Source of the DNA: Pseudonocardia sp. TRM90224
GTDB lineage: Bacteria; Actinomycetota; Actinomycetes; Mycobacteriales; Pseudonocardiaceae
NCBI RefSeq assembly: GCF_021245725.1
Contig: NZ_JAJGSX010000015.1
Coordinates: 1 to 64,000, forward strand
DNA: 64,000 bases
Direction: 5' to 3'
Below the pieces are notes generated by a model. That model ran no database searches and had not been told where the DNA came from. It was given only the letters and a program-made list of their open reading frames with translations. The position numbers were made by a program, and so were the translations under genes. Each line of letters begins with the position of its first letter. Position 1 is the stretch's first letter. This document shows positions 60,735-64,000 of the stretch, piece after piece.

Positions 60735-60783
60735 CGTGACGACAAGTACCGGAACGTGTACATCTTCCAGTACAGTGCTGCGT

Positions 60784-61101
60784 GTGCACATCCCTGAGGT
60801 GCTGTCGGTCAGCGAATTCCGCGCGGGTCTCGCCGGTGCGATGAAGCGGGTCACCGACAGCGGACCGGTGTTCATCGGCTCCCACCGCAAAGCCGAGGCC
60901 GTGATGATGTCGGTGGAGCAGTACGAGGCGCTCACCGGAGCCGTCGAACGTCGCTACGCCATGGCCGAGGCGCTGGCCTCGGGCCGCGCGGAAGGCCTCG
61001 AACCCAGCCCGGAAGGGCTCGCGCTGCTCGAAGCCGTTGCCGGCGGCGAGCTGCGCCCCGATGAGGCACGTGAGCGGATACTCGCGCGCCGCTCCCGGTG
61101 A
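60784..61101 (+). CDS. Phd/YefM-type antitoxin with VbhA-like Fic-inhibitory tail
   Basis: 105-residue antitoxin. Residues 5-50 are a Phd/YefM domain (SVSEFRAGLAGAMKRV; PVFIGSHRKAEAVMMS). The C-terminal half has the Fic-inhibition motif S66-x3-E70-G71 followed by LEPSPEGLALLEAVAGGEL, the pattern of VbhA-type antitoxins. The two parts together would bind DNA and occlude the Fic active site. GTG 60784 follows a TACAGT -10 (60771-60776), so it seems leaderless. It overlaps fic (GTGA). Confidence 0.85.
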   Translation: MHIPEVLSVSEFRAGLAGAMKRVTDSGPVFIGSHRKAEAVMMSVEQYEALTGAVERRYAMAEALASGRAEGLEPSPEGLALLEAVAGGELRPDEARERILARRSR

Positions 61102-61688
61102 CCTTCGACCACTACCTCGACCTCGACCACGGCGTCCTGCGCAACAAGCTCGGCATCACCGACCCCACCGAGCTGGCCGGCGCCGAGGCCGAGCTCGTCG
61201 CGCTGCGCCAGTACGAGCTGCACACCAGCCGACTGGAAGGCCGCTACGACCTCCACCACCTGCAGGCCCTGCACCTGTGGCTATTCCAGGACGTCTACGA
61301 CTGGGCCGGCCGCATCCGCACCGTCAGCATCGGCAAGAACGGCCAGATGTTCTGCATGCCGCAGAACATCCACCCCTTCGCCGGCACCATCTTCGGCTGG
61401 CTCGCCGACACCGGCCACCTCCGCGGCCGCACCCGCCCGCAGTTCCTCGCGGGCGCCACCACCCTCCTCGCGCACATCTGCGAACTGCACCCGTTCCGCG
61501 AAGGCAACGGCCGCACCCAACGCGTGTTCCTCACCCAGCTCGCCGGCGACGCCGGCTACCGCATCCGATGGATCGACATGGATCCGGTGCAGAACGTCGC
61601 CGCCTCCCGAGCCTCGCTCGACGGCGACAACGACCCGCTGCGCGCGATGCTCGACACCCTCGTCGACAGGGTCGAGCCGGGCCCGTGA
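61098..61688 (+). CDS. fic: Fic-family AMP-transferase toxin
   Basis: 196-residue Fic protein with the complete active-site motif HPFREGNGRTQR (131-142) and flap region near GKNGQMFCMP. The intact Glu and Arg imply AMPylation rather than Doc-type phosphorylation. It has no inhibitory motif of its own; that sits in the antitoxin. Coupled by GTGA overlap. Confidence 0.93.
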   Translation: MTFDHYLDLDHGVLRNKLGITDPTELAGAEAELVALRQYELHTSRLEGRYDLHHLQALHLWLFQDVYDWAGRIRTVSIGKNGQMFCMPQNIHPFAGTIFGWLADTGHLRGRTRPQFLAGATTLLAHICELHPFREGNGRTQRVFLTQLAGDAGYRIRWIDMDPVQNVAASRASLDGDNDPLRAMLDTLVDRVEPGP

Positions 61689-61739
61689 CGCCCGCTTCCG
61701 CGACGGCCTCAGCGCTGGTCGTGTGGCGATGTGCGCGGA

Positions 61740-61798
61740 AGGGCAGCAAAGCCACTTTCCTGCCCTGTGAGGGCCTGAAAGTGGCTTTCCTGCCCTCG
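61740..61798. repeat. Family A element, copy 13
   Basis: Canonical apart from AGCAAAG in place of AGGAAAG in the left arm. It lies in the 166-bp convergent gap between fic and the nucleotidyltransferase gene. Confidence 0.9.
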
Positions 61799-61854
61799 CG
61801 TGGGACCGTCGCGGACCTCCTGGCACCAGGCGGTGCTCGGCTTCCCCCGTGACG

Positions 61855-62565
61855 TCACGTACCGGATCGGTGTCGTGCAATCCGGCGGTAGCCGGCGCCG
61901 ACCCGTCCGCCGCGGGTGTCGAGGATCGCGGAGCCGCGTGTGTGCAGCACCATCGGGTCGACCGATGCCGCGGACGTCACCAGCTCGTTGCACAGCTGCG
62001 GCGCCAAGCTCGCGAGCCGGCGGCCCAGCCACTTGCCCCGGCTGAGCCATTGCCGATCCTGCGTCAGCACCAGCTCGGCGATCTCCTCCAGCAGTCGTGC
62101 CGAGACGAATGCGACCGAGGTTCGGTCGCGGGCGTCCGAGAGGTCGTCGAGCAGGTCGGTGATCCGGTACCGGCGGTCCTCGTCCTCACCGGGGGAGAGG
62201 GGAGGCGGACCGGCCGCGAGCCGGCGACGGGCATCCTCCTGGATGCGCACGCCGCAACCGTCGACGTCGAGCAGCAGCCGACCTTCGGCGCACATGTGCA
62301 GCAGCGGCGACCGGCGGGTCGCGATCTCGCGCTCCACGAACTCGACCATCGACGCCGGCGTGTGCAGGAAGACCTCCACCGGCCATCCCGCGTAACGCAG
62401 CGTCTCGCGCAGCACCGGGCCGCCGGGCTCGCCGACGACCACGACGTCGAGGTCGGACGACGCCGTGGCCAGCGACGTCCCCGCACTTCCGGCGAGGAAC
62501 GCCGCCTGCGCGTCCGGGAACCGCTCGGCGACGAACCGCCCGGCCACGTCATCAGGAGCGCTCAC
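61855..62565 (-). CDS. Nucleotidyltransferase-fold protein
   Basis: 236-residue protein with the polymerase-beta motif GSAGTSLATASSDLDVVV (about 27-44; GS...D.D). The rest is helical. It may be a substrate-binding or adenylylating enzyme; the target is unknown. GTG 62565 overlaps the pyrE stop. Confidence 0.75.
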   Translation of the reverse strand: MSAPDDVAGRFVAERFPDAQAAFLAGSAGTSLATASSDLDVVVVGEPGGPVLRETLRYAGWPVEVFLHTPASMVEFVEREIATRRSPLLHMCAEGRLLLDVDGCGVRIQEDARRRLAAGPPPLSPGEDEDRRYRITDLLDDLSDARDRTSVAFVSARLLEEIAELVLTQDRQWLSRGKWLGRRLASLAPQLCNELVTSAASVDPMVLHTRGSAILDTRGGRVGAGYRRIARHRSGT

Positions 62566-63083
62566 AGCAGCTCCGATCCCGTGACGAGCGACCTCAGGTC
62601 GATCCCGATCGCGTGCAGCGCGGCACACCCGCCCTCGCCGCGATCGACGACGCAGATCGCGGTGTCGACCGTCGCGCCGAGAGCGCGGAGGTCGCCGGCC
62701 GAGGCGACGATCTGCCCGCCGGAGGTTACGACGTCCTCGATCACCAGCACCCGGCGTCCCGCAACGTCCGGGCCTTCGGCGAGCTTCGCCGTCCCGTACT
62801 GCTTCGCCACCTTGCGGACGAATACGGCCGGCACCCCGGTCCGCAACGACAGCGCCGTCGCCACTGGCACCCCGCCGAGCTCGAGGCCTCCGAGCAGGTC
62901 GGTGCCCGCAGGGACGAGGGGCGCGAGCCGGTCGGCGATCGCCGACAGGAGGGCGGGATCCGACTCGAACTGATACTTGTCGAAGTAGTGGTTCGCGGTC
63001 CGGCCGGAGCGGAGCAGAAATGCTCCTTGCAGCAGCGCAGCGCCCCGGATACGGGAGACGAGCTCCGCACGGTCCACCGTCAT
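62562..63083 (-). CDS. pyrE: Orotate phosphoribosyltransferase
   Basis: 173-residue enzyme joining orotate to PRPP in UMP synthesis. PRPP motif VLVIEDVVTSGGQ, FDKYQFESDP and LGGVPVATALSLRTG segments are typical. The length suits short actinobacterial PyrE. The ATG overlaps the methyltransferase stop. Confidence 0.93.
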   Translation of the reverse strand: MTVDRAELVSRIRGAALLQGAFLLRSGRTANHYFDKYQFESDPALLSAIADRLAPLVPAGTDLLGGLELGGVPVATALSLRTGVPAVFVRKVAKQYGTAKLAEGPDVAGRRVLVIEDVVTSGGQIVASAGDLRALGATVDTAICVVDRGEGGCAALHAIGIDLRSLVTGSELL

Positions 63084-63820
63084 GCCCGCCGCGCGATCAG
63101 CTGGAACATGCGGGCCACGTGCTTGTACGGCTCGCGGTCGGTGACGGCCAGCTCCAGCCGCTCCAGGTCGGCGAAGAAGGTGGGGTCGTGCTTCCGCTCG
63201 TCGTCGGTGATGTAGTCGCAGAAGCTGCGGATCCCGTAGTGGCCGTCGACTGCGCAACCCAGCTCGGTGAGCGTTGCGCCGATGTCCTCGGCGGTGTGCA
63301 GGGTGATCGCCGTGTCGAACGTGGCGGTGTGGGACTGCGCGGTGTCGAGCGCGGCCAGCGCGGCGACCGGGTCGACCTCACGGATGGCAGCGACGAGGGG
63401 AGCGGAGTGCCGGTTCAACGACATCACCGAGAGCAGGCCGCCGGCGCGCAGCAGATCCACCGCCACCCGCAGCGTCGCCTGCACGTCGGAGACGTAGGGG
63501 ATGACGTTATGACAGAGCACCACGTCGAAAGGGGACAAGTGGGGTAGGGCGGCAACATCGGCCTGAACGAGGGTGACCGGCGCGCCAGCGGCCCCGGCGC
63601 GTTCACGAGCGGCCGCGAGCATGTCGGTGTCGCGGTCGACGATCGTCACGTCGTGGCCGGCCGCAGCCAGCCCGACGGAGTCGAGGCCGTCACCGCCGCC
63701 GAGGTCCAGTACCCGCAGGAACGCCCCGCCGAGATGCCGGGCCAGGTTCGTCCCGGCCACCGCGTACCGTAAGCGCCCCCACGGGCTGTCCTGCCATGTC
63801 TGCCACGCCGTCATGCTCAT
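63080..63820 (-). CDS. SAM-dependent methyltransferase (SmtA/CmoM-like)
   Basis: 246-residue class I methyltransferase: RVLDLGGGDGLDSVGLAAAG (motif I), VTIVDRD, DVVLCHNVIPYV. The layout resembles the CmoM/SmtA group. Starts MSMTAWQTWQDSPWGRLRY at ATG 63820, or 63814. It heads a three-gene unit with pyrE. Confidence 0.85.
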   Translation of the reverse strand: MSMTAWQTWQDSPWGRLRYAVAGTNLARHLGGAFLRVLDLGGGDGLDSVGLAAAGHDVTIVDRDTDMLAAARERAGAAGAPVTLVQADVAALPHLSPFDVVLCHNVIPYVSDVQATLRVAVDLLRAGGLLSVMSLNRHSAPLVAAIREVDPVAALAALDTAQSHTATFDTAITLHTAEDIGATLTELGCAVDGHYGIRSFCDYITDDERKHDPTFFADLERLELAVTDREPYKHVARMFQLIARRA

Positions 63821-63896
63821 GGGGCGACCGTATCCATCGATCAACCGCCGGCCTGCTGGGTGTGCTTCGGCAGCAGCCACACCAGGCCGAAGGTGG

Positions 63897-63949
63897 TGAA
63901 CGAACGGCACCCTCGTCCACACCTATTGGACGAAAGTGCCGTTCGTTCA
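63897..63949. repeat. Palindromic element E
   Basis: TGAACGAACGGCAC...CTCGTCCA (63897-63919) pairs with TGGACGA...GTGCCGTTCGTTCA (63927-63949) at 21 of 23 positions. Single copy here, same design as families A-D. It lies beyond the methyltransferase start with no gene to the window end. Confidence 0.85.
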
Positions 63950-64000
63950 AGCCGTCCGGGGAACTTCCGGGGAGCGGGCAGAACCTGATAACTGTCATAA

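Overview
The window reads as chromosomal DNA of a very GC-rich actinomycete, most likely a Pseudonocardia-type member of the Pseudonocardiaceae. The reasons are strong G/C third-position bias, many GTG starts, frequent leaderless starts, ATGA/GTGA stop-start overlaps, F420/Ddn-type reductases, a PaaK/PaaZ phenylacetate branch and many TetR/MerR/MocR regulators. The genus is inference. No rRNA, tRNA, CRISPR array, phage or insertion-sequence transposase was seen.

Layout. 1-485 holds palindromic repeats; 485-1288 is a META-domain lipoprotein. 1393-6415 is an aromatic-catabolic operon: MBL-fold hydrolase, FAD monooxygenase, homogentisate dioxygenase (hmgA) and fumarylacetoacetase (fahA), behind a perfect 14-bp palindrome. 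6680-13236 carries small accessory genes: a PPOX protein, an AT-rich island with a six-cysteine small protein, a TetR/VOC pair, a DinB-like protein, a zinc alcohol dehydrogenase, a ring-cleaving dioxygenase and a DNA ligase. 13254-17551 is a minus-strand set: TetR, ferredoxin reductase, ferritin-like hydrolase and an EphD-like hydrolase-SDR fusion. 18043-21679 is the phenylacetate segment (paaK, paaZ) with a PaaR-like operator. 21918-29133 holds an ArsR/AHSA1-hydrolase pair, DUF4037, a MocR/AhpD pair, a phosphotransferase and others. 29174-31571 are two CNNM/CorC membrane proteins. 31830-38438 has coaA, MarR, DUF427, lactate monooxygenase, a membrane-anchored Ser/Thr kinase and a DUF418-like protein. 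38687-47470 has a SWIM/SNF2 pair and a drug-resistance-like cassette (PadR, DrrA-like ATPase, frameshifted DrrB-like permease, Ddn-like reductase, UvrA-like ATPase). 47579-59436 is rich in regulator/target pairs. 59634-63820 has a methyltransferase, a Phd/Fic toxin-antitoxin pair, a nucleotidyltransferase, pyrE and a second methyltransferase.

The most unusual signal is not a gene. Several families of long imperfect palindromes are scattered through the window. Family A has 13 copies: two arms, each itself a small hairpin (AGGAAAG-CCA-CTTTCCT and AGGAAAG-TGG-CTTTCCT). Its flanking bases co-vary so that pairing is kept. Families B (2 copies), C (2) and D (3) have different sequences but the same design. 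They sit in most convergent gene junctions with room for them. Several also reach into coding DNA. Two family A copies lie in frame inside full-length genes (the FAD monooxygenase and the SNF2 helicase) and are read in different frames. Two family D copies supply near-identical C-terminal tails and stop codons to two unrelated MerR regulators. This resembles the palindromic elements known inside Rickettsia genes, but in an actinomycete.

Other points of interest are an antitoxin that joins a Phd/YefM domain to a VbhA-type Fic-inhibitory motif, the AT-rich cysteine-rich small protein, and two one-base frameshifts (ABC permease, DUF2000 gene) that may be real decay or assembly errors.
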